This document shows, piece after piece, positions 1 to 9,200 of a stretch of DNA of 64,000 nucleotides (within the stretch, counting starts at the first letter, position 1; each line of letters begins with the position of its first letter). This stretch comes from Streptacidiphilus albus JL83 (GTDB lineage Bacteria > Actinomycetota > Actinomycetes > Streptomycetales > Streptomycetaceae), in assembly GCF_000744705.1 (NCBI RefSeq), contig NZ_JQML01000001.1:8938017-9002016 (forward strand). The letters are read 5' to 3'. Both the position numbers and the translations under genes were made by a program. The notes beneath the pieces are model-generated. The model was not told where the DNA came from, ran no database searches, and worked only from the letters and a program-made list of their open reading frames with translations.

Positions 1-1519
1 GGGCTGCATGTACGCCCGGGTGGCCGGCGCCCCGGTCCAGGTGCCCCGGCGGCGCGAGGAGGTGGAGTGGCTGCGCCGGATCGCCGACGACGCCGGCACC
101 TCGACCGTACTGACCACCGCCGAGACCGCCCGTGAGCTGGAGGAGCGCTTCGGCGGCCTGCCCGCCCTGACCGGGCTGACCCTGCTGGCCACCGACGGCG
201 ACGCCTTCACCGCCGGCGCGGACGCCGCGGACGCGGGCGCGCCCACGCCGGCGGGTCCGCGCGACATCGCGCTGCTCCAGTACACCTCCGGCTCCACCGG
301 CGACCCCAAGGGCGTCGTCGTCAGCTATGCCAACTTCCTCGCCAGCGCGGTGGAGACCGACCAGCTGTGGCCGTGCGGGCCGGACGGCACCGCGGTGACC
401 TGGCTGCCGCTCTTTCATGACATGGGCATGCTCTTCGGTGTCGTCCTGCCGCTGTGGGCCGGCATCCCCTCCTACCTGATGGCCCCGGAGGCGTTCACCA
501 GCCGCCCGGCCCGCTGGCTGGAGGCCATCGCCCGGTTCGGCGGCACCCACGCCGCCGCGCCCAGCTCCGCCTACGAGCTGTGCGCCCGCGCCGCCGCCGA
601 GGGCGAGGCCGACGCGGTGGGCGACCTGTCCGGCTGGCGGGTGGCCGTCAACGGCGCCGAACCCGTGCGCTGGGCCACCATCCGCTCCTTCGCCGACGCT
701 TTCGCCGCCCACGGCTTCGACCCGCGTGCCATGTGCCCCGGCTACGGCCTGGCGGAGAACACCCTCAAGGCCACCGGCAGCAGCCAGGAGCGCGAGCCCG
801 CCGTCCTCTGGCTGTCCGCCGAGGCGCTGCGCGAAGGCCACGCCCAACCCGTCGCCGACCGCACCGAGGGCGCGGTGCCGCTGGTCGGCAACGGCGCGGC
901 GGTCGGCCGCACCCGGATCCGGATCGTGGACCCGGCCACCCACCGGGCCCTGCCCGACGGCCAGGTCGGCGAGATCTGGATCAACGGCCCCTGCGTCGCC
1001 GACGGCTACTTCGGCCGCCCCGCCGCCAGCGAGGAGACCTTCCGCGCCCAGCTCGCCGGCGCCCGCCCCACCGACGAGGGCCATCTGCGCACCGGCGACC
1101 TGGGCTTCGTCCTGGACGGCGAGCTGTACGTCACCGGGCGGGTCAAGGACGTCATCGTCCGCAAGGGCCGGAGCCACTACCCGCAGGACATCGAGCTCTC
1201 CGCCGAACAGGCCGTGCCGGGCGCGCACCCGAACTGCGCGGTGGCGTTCTCCTGCGCGGACGGCGAACGCGAACGGCTGGTGGTCGTCATCGAGGCCGAC
1301 GGCCGGCTGCTCGACTCGCTGGGCGCCGGGGCCATCGGCCGCCGGGTGCACGACGCGGTGCGCGACCGGCACCGGATCACCCCGGACCAGGTCCTGGTGG
1401 TGCGGCGCGGGGCGGTGCCCAGGACCTCCAGCGGCAAGGTGCGGCGCCGCGCCTGCAAGCGGCGCTACGAGAACGGCGACCTGGCCGACCTGACCGCCGC
1501 GGCTGCCGGGCAGGCGTGA
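1..1519 (+). CDS. Acyl-AMP ligase, FAAL type (5' end outside window)
   Basis: Adenylates a carboxylic acid, usually for transfer to a carrier protein. The reading frame is open to the left edge and residues before the first ATG (GC-MYARVAGAP) already match the family core, so the true start lies upstream. Visible motifs are the P-loop-like YTSGSTGDPKG, the A5 motif CPGYGLAENT, and the C-terminal block RTGDLG...GRVKDVIVRKGRSHYPQDIE, which is typical of fatty-acyl-AMP ligases rather than CoA ligases. It converges on the NRPS operon, with a hairpin between them. No free acyl carrier protein is visible in the window, so its partner probably lies to the left. Its substrate could be a fatty acid or an aryl acid such as the aminohydroxybenzoate predicted here; the sequence does not decide. 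Confidence 0.85.
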   Translation, partial: GCMYARVAGAPVQVPRRREEVEWLRRIADDAGTSTVLTTAETARELEERFGGLPALTGLTLLATDGDAFTAGADAADAGAPTPAGPRDIALLQYTSGSTGDPKGVVVSYANFLASAVETDQLWPCGPDGTAVTWLPLFHDMGMLFGVVLPLWAGIPSYLMAPEAFTSRPARWLEAIARFGGTHAAAPSSAYELCARAAAEGEADAVGDLSGWRVAVNGAEPVRWATIRSFADAFAAHGFDPRAMCPGYGLAENTLKATGSSQEREPAVLWLSAEALREGHAQPVADRTEGAVPLVGNGAAVGRTRIRIVDPATHRALPDGQVGEIWINGPCVADGYFGRPAASEETFRAQLAGARPTDEGHLRTGDLGFVLDGELYVTGRVKDVIVRKGRSHYPQDIELSAEQAVPGAHPNCAVAFSCADGERERLVVVIEADGRLLDSLGAGAIGRRVHDAVRDRHRITPDQVLVVRRGAVPRTSSGKVRRRACKRRYENGDLADLTAAAAGQA

Positions 1520-1551
1520 CGGCCGGGCAGGCGTGACGGCCCGCTGCGCGG

Positions 1552-1581
1552 CACCGGCGCGGGGGTTGACCCGCGCCGGTG
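1552..1581. terminator. Bidirectional hairpin between convergent genes
   Basis: Perfect 12-bp inverted repeat CACCGGCGCGGG / CCCGCGCCGGTG with a 6-nt loop, between the end of the acyl-AMP ligase and the end of the ATP-grasp gene. There is no U tract, as is common for actinomycete terminators. A 17-bp tandem duplication (units starting with gccgggcaggcgtg) spans the ligase stop codon just upstream. Confidence 0.75.
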
Positions 1582-1684
1582 GCGGCGCGGCCGTGACCGG
1601 GCCCGGACAGCGGTGCGGCCGGCACCCCGCAGGGGGCGCCGGCCGCACCGCCCGGCCGCGTTCGCGACGGTGTCCGCAACACCG

Positions 1685-2890
1685 TCAGCGGTAGCAGCCG
1701 GAGGGAGGAGAGACTTCGAGGTGGACGCCGGCGGTCGCCTTGGCGGCGGCCTCCATCGCCTCCACCGCATCGGCGCCGAGCGCGATCGCGTAGCCGATGC
1801 GCTCCTCGGAGCTGCCCAGCTCCGCGACGGCCGCGCCGGGCAGCCGGTCGAACTCCCAGCGCAGGACCCCGTCCGCGGCGCTCAGGGCGAGCGCGGTGAG
1901 GGTGCCGGCGGCGGGCGGCAGCACGAAGCTGATCGCCGCCGCCGCCGCGACCGGCGCCACGGCCAGGGCCGGGTCGGCGCCCAGCAGGGCCGCCACGGCG
2001 CGCTCGTACTGGTCCTGGCCGGTGGCCAGTTCGACCAGCTCGGGGATGCAGTCGCCGCCGACGCGGGTGTGGGTCTCGATCACGACGGGCCCGTGCACCG
2101 GGTCCAGCCGCAGCTCGGTGTGGCTGGCGCCGTAGTCGATGCCCAGCCGGTCCAGGACGCAGTGCACCGCCTCCCGCAGCCGGTCGGCGTCGCCGGGCGC
2201 CAGCGGGGCCGGGACCAGGTGGCCGGTCTCCACGTAGCCGGGGCTGCCGGTGGTCTGCTTCGCGGTGATCGCCAGCACCGTGTGCCGACCCGCCCCGCTG
2301 ACCGCCTCGACGCTGAACTCCGGTCCGCCTGCGGCGTGTTCGACGATCCACCGGGGCCCGGCGGCGGCTCCGGGACCGGCCAGCCAGCGGGCCAGGTCGG
2401 CGTGCGAGCGCAGCGCGGCGACGCCGGCGCTGGCCGCCCCGTCGACCGGCTTGACGATCCACCGCACCCCGTCCGGTTCGCCGCGCACCGCGGCGGCGAC
2501 GTCCTCGGCCGTGCCGGAGGCGTGGCGCCAGGCGTAGGGGGTGTCCGCGAGCAGGCCGCGCATCACCGCCTTGTCCCGGGCGGCCGCGGCGGCGGCCGGG
2601 GAGACGGAGGGCAGTCCCAGGTCGGTCGCGATCCGGGCGCAGACCTCCTGCGCGTACTCGGTGAAGGACACCACCAGCCGCGGCGGCCCCAGTTCGGCGA
2701 TCAGCCGGTCCACCGCCGCCGCGACGGCATCGTGGTCGGTGATCGGGCAGAAGACGACGCGCTCGGCGTGGGCGGCCACCTCGTGCGGCACCGCCACACC
2801 CGGCGTCACCAGCACCACCGGCCGGTGGCCGTGCAGCGCGATCGCCCTGGAACCGCCGGGACTAGGCCCGAGCAGACACATCCACGTCAT
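1685..2890 (-). CDS. ATP-grasp ligase (carboxylate-amine ligase)
   Basis: ATP-grasp enzyme of 401 residues, expected to form an amide bond through an acyl-phosphate. An N-terminal Rossmann-like pre-ATP domain is followed by the ATP-grasp fold with RWIVKPVDG, the WIVEHAAGGPEFSVE segment, and the metal/ATP block VIETHTRVGGD. The last resembles stand-alone amino-acid ligases such as DdaF of dapdiamide biosynthesis. It is the last gene of the operon and overlaps the MFS gene end by 29 bp. Placement beside the diaminopropionate genes suggests it ligates diaminopropionate, aminohydroxybenzoate or the NRPS product; this is inference. Confidence is high for the fold, low for the substrate. Confidence 0.85.
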   Translation of the reverse strand: MTWMCLLGPSPGGSRAIALHGHRPVVLVTPGVAVPHEVAAHAERVVFCPITDHDAVAAAVDRLIAELGPPRLVVSFTEYAQEVCARIATDLGLPSVSPAAAAAARDKAVMRGLLADTPYAWRHASGTAEDVAAAVRGEPDGVRWIVKPVDGAASAGVAALRSHADLARWLAGPGAAAGPRWIVEHAAGGPEFSVEAVSGAGRHTVLAITAKQTTGSPGYVETGHLVPAPLAPGDADRLREAVHCVLDRLGIDYGASHTELRLDPVHGPVVIETHTRVGGDCIPELVELATGQDQYERAVAALLGADPALAVAPVAAAAAISFVLPPAAGTLTALALSAADGVLRWEFDRLPGAAVAELGSSEERIGYAIALGADAVEAMEAAAKATAGVHLEVSPPSGCYR

Positions 2891-4199
2891 GGTCGTTCCC
2901 CTCTCCTTCTTCTTCCGCCTCGGTCTCGGCTCCTGCTACTGCCGGTGGTGGTTGGTGGGTGGAGGGGCGGCCGCCCGAGGGCGCGCGCCCGGTCCACCAC
3001 ATGGCCGCGCCGGTCGCCAGGGCCAGCGCGGCGGCGCCCCAGTACGGCGCCGCGGAGGACACCGACCCGGTCCCGGGGCGGTGGACGACCAGCAGCGTCC
3101 CCAGCCAGGCGCCCACCGACTCGGCCGCCCCCGACGCCACTCCCGCCAGCGCGTAGGCCGCCAGCGGCGAGAGCGCGCCGCGGCGCTCGCTGATCTGGGC
3201 GTCGTACAGCGGACTCCAGACCAGTTCGGACAGGGTGAACAGCACCATCGCCGCCAGCACCAGGCCCAGGCCGGCCGAGCGGCCGAACGCGAACAGCAGC
3301 ACCGACACCGCCAGCACGGCGCCGGCCGCCGCCCACAGCGGGCCGAAGCCGCCGCGCGGGCGGTCCAGCACCCGGCGGGACACCCAGGACACCGGCACCT
3401 GCAACGCGACCACCATCACCGCGTTCAGGGTGAACACCAGGCCCAGGTCACGGGCGTTGACCGCACTGCCCAGATAGGCCGGCAGGACGTCCATGACCTG
3501 CGCGTACGCCAGCCAGGTCCCGCAGGCCAGCAGCGAGAACTGCACCAGCGCGCGCTGCGGCAGCAGCCGCCGCGCCCGTCCGCTCCCGGCGGCCGGGCCG
3601 GCCGGGGGCGGGGTCGGCGAGGGACGCCAGCCGCCGGGCAGGGCCAGCGCCACCGCCAGTGCCACCAGGTGCAGCGCGGCCGCCGCCAGCGGCAGCCCGG
3701 CGTGCCAGTCCAGCAGCTGGCCGCCGATGACCGGGCCCACCGCCGACCCGGCGTTGACGGCCATGTTGAGGTAGCTGAACCCGCGCAGCCGCTGCTCCGC
3801 CGGGAAAGCGGCCACCATCGCCTTCATCGCGGTGGTCGACATCGCCAGGCACAGGCCCACCAGCGCGGCCAGCGCCAACCAGCCCAGGAACGGCAGCCGC
3901 AGCCCCGTCCCCAGGAGGGTGAACACCACCACCGCGCCCAGGTAGCCGGTCACCACCGAGGACTTGAGGCCCAGTCGGTGGATCAGCGACACCAGCAGCA
4001 CCGCACCGGCCCGGTTGGCCAGGATGCACGCGCCGACCACCAGCCCGGCCCGGCCGCCGGAGAACCCCCGGTCCTCCACCAGCCACAGTCCCAGGTAGGG
4101 CAGGACCGCGAAGAAGCCCGCGCAGCTGGTCGCCCGCGCCACCGCCAGCGCGGCGAACCGCCCGCCGTCCGCGCCGTCCGCTGCGCCTCGCCGGCTCAC
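2862..4199 (-). CDS. MFS transporter (probable product exporter)
   Basis: About 445 residues with some 12 hydrophobic segments, a charged inter-helix loop and a Pro/Glu-rich hydrophilic tail. The N-terminus VSRRGAADGADGGRFAALAVARATS leads into the first membrane segment. The start is GTG overlapping the SbnB stop (GTGA); a second GTG lies one codon upstream. The tail overlaps the ATP-grasp start by 29 bp, indicating translational coupling. MFS genes next to SbnA/SbnB and an ATP-grasp ligase also occur in dapdiamide-type clusters, so export or self-resistance for the peptide product is the likely role. Confidence 0.85.
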   Translation of the reverse strand: MSRRGAADGADGGRFAALAVARATSCAGFFAVLPYLGLWLVEDRGFSGGRAGLVVGACILANRAGAVLLVSLIHRLGLKSSVVTGYLGAVVVFTLLGTGLRLPFLGWLALAALVGLCLAMSTTAMKAMVAAFPAEQRLRGFSYLNMAVNAGSAVGPVIGGQLLDWHAGLPLAAAALHLVALAVALALPGGWRPSPTPPPAGPAAGSGRARRLLPQRALVQFSLLACGTWLAYAQVMDVLPAYLGSAVNARDLGLVFTLNAVMVVALQVPVSWVSRRVLDRPRGGFGPLWAAAGAVLAVSVLLFAFGRSAGLGLVLAAMVLFTLSELVWSPLYDAQISERRGALSPLAAYALAGVASGAAESVGAWLGTLLVVHRPGTGSVSSAAPYWGAAALALATGAAMWWTGRAPSGGRPSTHQPPPAVAGAETEAEEEGEGNDHDVDVSARA

Positions 4200-5194
4200 C
4201 ACCGCCTCGTCTCCCCGAAGAAGCCGGGCAGCTGCATCAGCCGGTCCTCCTGCAGCGCCTGCCGGTACAGCCAGTGACCGACCGCCAGGTCCAGCACGCC
4301 CAGGCCGAACGGCGAGAAGACGGTGGGCCGGTCCGCGCGCGGCGCGACCTCGCCCAGCAGCACCCCGGCCAGCGTGCCGGTGACGAACTCCCGCCCGCCG
4401 GTGAGCTGTTCGGCCAGGTGCGGGGAGGTGTCGGCCTTCAGGCAGTGCTCGACGTCGTCCAGCACGTTCTCGGCCGCCAGCAGGGTCTGCGGCGCCAGGT
4501 CCCGCAGCGAGATGTTCAGCACCAGCTGCCCGACCCGGAACCGGTGCTCCGGCGACACGTACGGGACCGGCGCGGTGGTCGCCAGCAGCACCAGGTCGCA
4601 GTCCAGCGCCTCCTCCAGCCCGCCCCGGCGGGCGTCGGAGCCGTAGCGCTCGCGCAGGTGGCCGGTCAGCGCCTCGGCCGAGGCCGGGTCCAGGTCGTGG
4701 CAGCGGACCTGAGCGAGCGGCACACCGGCCGCGTGCAGGTACCGGAGGACCGTGCGCGCGATCACCCCGCCGCCGACCACGCCCACCGAGGCGGGCACGG
4801 CGGTGGACAGCGTCGTGCAGGCCAGCGCGGCCGAGGCCGCGGTGCGGGCCGCGCTGATCCCGGCCGCCTCCATCAGCGCCATCGGCCGGCCGGTGGCGTA
4901 GTCGTTCAGCACCAGCACCGCCGAGGCCCGCGGCTCGCCCCGGGCGACATTGCCGGGGAAGCTGCTGATCCACTTGATGCCCGCCAGCCCGACCTCGCCG
5001 CCCAGGTAGGCCGGCAGCGCGATGATCCGCGCGTCCGGCTTCTCCGGGAAGCGCAGGAAGTAGCTGTCCGGGTTGACGCTGTCGCCCGCGTGGTGCGTCA
5101 GATAGGCCGCGCGCACCTGCTCCACGACGTCCTTCTCGCGCCCGTCCAGCAGCGCGTGGACGTCGTTGCCGCCCAGGACCGAGAACCCTGCCAT
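4196..5194 (-). CDS. sbnB: SbnB-type N-(2-amino-2-carboxyethyl)-L-glutamate dehydrogenase
   Basis: Ornithine cyclodeaminase/mu-crystallin family, 332 residues. In the characterised pathway SbnB oxidatively cleaves the SbnA product to release L-2,3-diaminopropionate and 2-oxoglutarate with NAD. Visible are the substrate part PDSYFLRFPEKPDARIIALP, the GIKWISSFP motif, and the Rossmann GVVGGGVIART. The start chosen is ATG at 5194, preceded by GAGGGGGAAGTG; an upstream ATG at 5218 overlaps the SbnA stop (ATGA) but would add eight poorly supported residues. It acts with the adjacent SbnA to feed the NRPS. Confidence 0.88.
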   Translation of the reverse strand: MAGFSVLGGNDVHALLDGREKDVVEQVRAAYLTHHAGDSVNPDSYFLRFPEKPDARIIALPAYLGGEVGLAGIKWISSFPGNVARGEPRASAVLVLNDYATGRPMALMEAAGISAARTAASAALACTTLSTAVPASVGVVGGGVIARTVLRYLHAAGVPLAQVRCHDLDPASAEALTGHLRERYGSDARRGGLEEALDCDLVLLATTAPVPYVSPEHRFRVGQLVLNISLRDLAPQTLLAAENVLDDVEHCLKADTSPHLAEQLTGGREFVTGTLAGVLLGEVAPRADRPTVFSPFGLGVLDLAVGHWLYRQALQEDRLMQLPGFFGETRRW

Positions 5195-5214
5195 CACTTC
5201 CCCCTCACGTTTCG

Positions 5215-6204
5215 TCATACCTGTGCCCCTGTGGTTTCGATGTCCAGCAGCGCCGCCGGGTCCGTCGCGCCGAAGCGCGCCAGCACCCAGTCGTCGTCGT
5301 ACACGGTGTCCAGGTAGCGGTCGCCCAGGTCGGGGGCGATCGCCAGCACGGTGCTGCCGGGTTCGACCGCCCCGCGCATGGCCCGGAGTCCGGCCAGCAC
5401 CGTCCCGGTCGAGCCGCCGAGCAGCAGCCCGTACGTCCGTGCCACGTGACGGCACATCAGCACGGTGTCCCGCTCCTCGACCAGGACCTTGTCGAAGGAG
5501 CCGTCGTCGCAGTAGATCTCCGGCCGCCGGCTCGACCCCAGCCCCGGGATCCACCGGCGTCCCGGCGGCCCGCCGAAGGTCACCGAGCCCAGGGTGTCCA
5601 CGGCCACCACCCGGGTCGAGGCGCCCGCCCGCCGCACGTACTCCACGCAGCCCATCAGCGTGCCGCTGGTGCCGGTGCCGACGAACAGCCAGTCCGGCTC
5701 GCCGAAGCCCTGGAAGATCTCGGCGGCGGTGCCGTCGCGGTGGGCGCCCGGGTTGGCCGGGTTGGTGTACTGGTTGAGCCACACCAGCGCCGGGTCCTCG
5801 GCCAGCAGTCGGTGCAGCAGCCGCAGCCGGGTCTGCAGGAACCCGCCGTTGGCGTCCTGCTCGGTCACCACCGTCACCTCGGCGCCCAGCGCCCGCATGA
5901 ACCGGATGCTGTGCTCGTTGGCGTTCGGGTCGGTGATCACCGACAGCTGGTGGCCCTTGGCCGCGCACACCGACGCCAGCGCGATGCCCAGGTTGCCCGA
6001 GGTCGACTCGATCAGCCGCGACCCGGGCGGCAGGACGCCGTCGGCCTCGGCCCGTTCCACCATCGCCCGGGCCACCTTGAGCTTGATCGACCCGGTCGGG
6101 TTGAGTCCCTCCAGCTTCAGGTGGGTGGAGAATCCCGCTGCGAAGCCGGGCAGTTCGAGGAAGGCGTGGGTCGCCCCCAGCTCGTATGCACCCTGTGCCC
6201 TCAC
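5215..6204 (-). CDS. sbnA: SbnA-type N-(2-amino-2-carboxyethyl)-L-glutamate synthase
   Basis: PLP-dependent beta-replacement enzyme of the cysteine synthase fold, 329 residues. Known SbnA enzymes condense O-phosphoserine with glutamate. The PLP lysine is in LNPTGSIKLK, the Asn/Ser loop is STSGNLGIALA, and the phosphate-binding glycine loop is GTGTSGTLMG. The GTG start at 6204 overlaps the NRPS-B stop by four bases (GTGA), so the two are translationally coupled. Together with SbnB this gives a complete route to L-2,3-diaminopropionate. Confidence 0.9.
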   Translation of the reverse strand: MRAQGAYELGATHAFLELPGFAAGFSTHLKLEGLNPTGSIKLKVARAMVERAEADGVLPPGSRLIESTSGNLGIALASVCAAKGHQLSVITDPNANEHSIRFMRALGAEVTVVTEQDANGGFLQTRLRLLHRLLAEDPALVWLNQYTNPANPGAHRDGTAAEIFQGFGEPDWLFVGTGTSGTLMGCVEYVRRAGASTRVVAVDTLGSVTFGGPPGRRWIPGLGSSRRPEIYCDDGSFDKVLVEERDTVLMCRHVARTYGLLLGGSTGTVLAGLRAMRGAVEPGSTVLAIAPDLGDRYLDTVYDDDWVLARFGATDPAALLDIETTGAQV

Positions 6205-9200
6205 GGGCAGACCGCCTTTCGTATCTGCTCGGCCAGGAAGTCCGGTCGGCTGGTGTTCAGGTGGTGGCCGCCGTGGCCGGCGATGCTCATGCCGAACTCG
6301 CCGGTGTAGCGGGCCCAGCGGTGCACATGCCGCTCGTGGCCGCGGGTGAGGGGATCATCCGCGGCCAGCAGCAGCGTGAGCGGACAGTCCAGCGCGGTGC
6401 CGGTCGCGGTGCCGGTCGAGCCGTCCGGCGCCGTGTCCGACGCGGTCTCCGGCAGCCGGGCCCAGGAGCGGGCCGAGGCGGCCGAGTCGCGCCGGAAGTC
6501 CCGGGCCAGCCGCCGCCGTTCGGCGGGCGGCAGCCCGGCCGCCGCCAGGCCGGTGTGCTCCTCCAGCCACTGCCACACCTCCTCGTCGCTGCTCCGCAGG
6601 GCCCGCTCGGGGTCCGGCTCCGCAGGGTGGTCGGAGCGCAGCAGCGAGGCGACGACGAAGACGTGCGCCGGCTCGCGGCCGCTGCGGCGCAGCGCGAACG
6701 CGGTCTCCAACGCCGGTGCGGCGCCCGCCGAGTGGCCCAGCAGGACCAGCGGTCCTGCGGTGCGGTCGGCGATCGCCCCGGCCAGCTGCCGCGGGTCGGC
6801 GCCCTCGGCCAGGGCGTCGCCGTAGTCGGCGGCCAGCACCCGTACCGGCGCGCCCGCCCGGTGCAGGGCACCGGTGAGCTGGAGGTAGCTGGCGGGGGTG
6901 CCGCCGGCGAAGGGGAAGCACACGACCGTGGCCACCGGCGCGGCCAGGGCGGCGGCGGTGCCGGGCTGCCGCGGGCCGGCCGCGGTCAGGTCGGTGAGCG
7001 GCCCGCCGCGCCCCGCCGGGGCGCCGGCCGCCGCTGCGGCCCCGTCGTCGGGGTCGGCCGCGGCGGCGAGGGCGGCCAGGGCCCGGGCGGTCGGGTGCGC
7101 GACCACGTCGCGCAGGGTCACCCCGGGCAGCCGGGCCGCGAGCCGCATCGCGGCCAGCGAGTGGCCGCCGAGGCCGAAGAAGCCGGCGGTGACCGGGACG
7201 CTGTCCACGGGCAGGCCCAGGATCTCGGCGAACGCTTCGACCATCGCCGCCTCGGCCGGGTCGGCGGGCGGTTCGGCCGCCGCCGGGCGCCCGGCGGACA
7301 GCGGGCGGCGGCCCAGCGCCGCGCGGTCGACCTTCCCGTTGCGGGTCACCGGGAAGGCGTCCAGCCGTTCGAAGACGTCCGGCAGCATGTAGCGGGGGAG
7401 GGTGCGGGCCAGTTCGGCGCCCAGGGCCGGTGCGTCGGGCTCGGCGGTGCCGGTGTACCAGACGGCGAGCCGGTCGCGGCCGCCCTCGCGGTGCACCAGC
7501 GCCACGGCGTGGTCCACCCCCTTGAGCGCGGCCAGCGCGCCCTCGACCTCGCTCAGCTCGATCCGGAAGCCGCGCAGCTTGGTCTGCTGGTCGCGGCGCC
7601 CGGCGCAGTCCAGCACCCCGCCGGGCAGCCAGCGCCCGATGTCGCCGGTGCGGTAGAGCCGCCCGCCGACCGAGGGCAGCGAGTCCAGGGTGTTGGCGAC
7701 GAACACCGGCGCGGTGCGCCCGGGGTCGTTGAGATAGCCCAGGCCCACGCCGGTGCCGGTGACCAGGATCTCGCCGTAGCTGCCGAAGGGGACGGGCCGG
7801 CCCTCCGGGTCGACGATGTGGATGTTGGTGTTGGCGATCGGGCGGCCCACCGGGACCCGGTCCCCGACCGCCGGGCCGGTCAGCACGTGGTGGGTGACGT
7901 CGTCGGAGGTCTCGGTCGGCCCGTAGGCGTTGACCAGCGGCACGTCGTGGCGCTCGAACCAGCGCCGGGACAGCGCGGGCGGGAAGGCCTCACCGGTCAC
8001 CAGGTTCCAGCGCAGCGCGGGCAGCGCGCGCGGTCGGTCGTCGAGTTCGCCGATCAGCGCGTCCAGGAACGAGGGCACCACCTCCAGCACGCTGACGGCC
8101 TCGTCCTGCAGCGCCCGGGCGAAGCCGGGCAGGTCGGTCACCAGTTCGGCGTCCATGACCAGGGTCCGCCCGCCGACCAGCCAGGCCGACAGCAGCTGCC
8201 ACACGGAGATGTCGAAGCACTGGGTGGCGACCTGCGCCACCACGTCCTCGGCCGTCATCCCCAGGTCGTCGATCTTGGCGAGCAGATGGTTGAGCAGGCC
8301 CCGGTGGTGGATCAGCGCGCCCTTGGGCTCGCCGGTCGAACCGGAGGTGAAGATCAGGTACGCCGGGGCGTCCGGGTCCGCCGGAGCGTCGGGAACGGCC
8401 GGCCCGGCCGGACCGGCCATCAGCTCCTCGAAGCAGAGCACTGCGGCACCCGGCCCGCCACCGGCGGCTTCGGCCGCCGTCCCGGTCGCGGTCGCCGCCC
8501 CGGACGGGGCGTCGTGGTGCCCGGCGGCGATCAGCACATGGCGGCAGCCGGACCGGGCCAGCACCGACCGCAGTCGCGCGGCCGGGTCGGCCGGCTCCAG
8601 CGGCAGGTACACCGCGCCCAGCCGCAGCACCGCCAGCACGCTCACCGCCCACGCGGTCCCGCGGTCCATCGCCACGGCGACCACGGCGCCCTTCCGCACC
8701 CCGGCCGCGTGCAACCGCCCCGCCAACCGCGCGGAGGCGGCGTCCAGCTCACGGTAGGTCAGCTCGTCCGCCCCGTGCCGCAGGGCGACCGCCTCCGGCC
8801 GGGCCGCGACCTGGGCGGCGAACAGCCCCGGCACCCCGCCCTCGGGCAGTTCGCGCACCGGACCGGCCAGGCCCCGCGCCAGCAGCTCCTGCTCGGCGGC
8901 GTCCATCAGCGTCACCGCGCGGAACCCGGACTCGGGCCCGGCGGTCAGCAGTTCCAGGGCGCGCCGGTAGTAGCCGGCGATCCGCTCGACCTGCTCGGGG
9001 GCGAAGGCGTCGCGGTGGTAGTGGAGCGACAGCGCGACCTCGCCGCTGAAGGCGTCCTGCCAGAACTCGGCCCGCAGCGGGAACTCGGTCTCGCTGGCGA
9101 CCCGGCTGCGCTCCAGCCGCAGGCCGTGCTCGCGGCGCAGGTCGTCCAGGACGTGGAAGTGGGTGAAGTTGAACACCGCCTCGAACAGCGGCTCCTGGAC

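Noticed and set aside
6720..6750. Sulfazecin-like beta-lactam-forming thioesterase
   Set aside because: The nucleophile is serine in GHSAG; the beta-lactam-forming thioesterase known from sulfazecin uses a cysteine, so this cannot be claimed.
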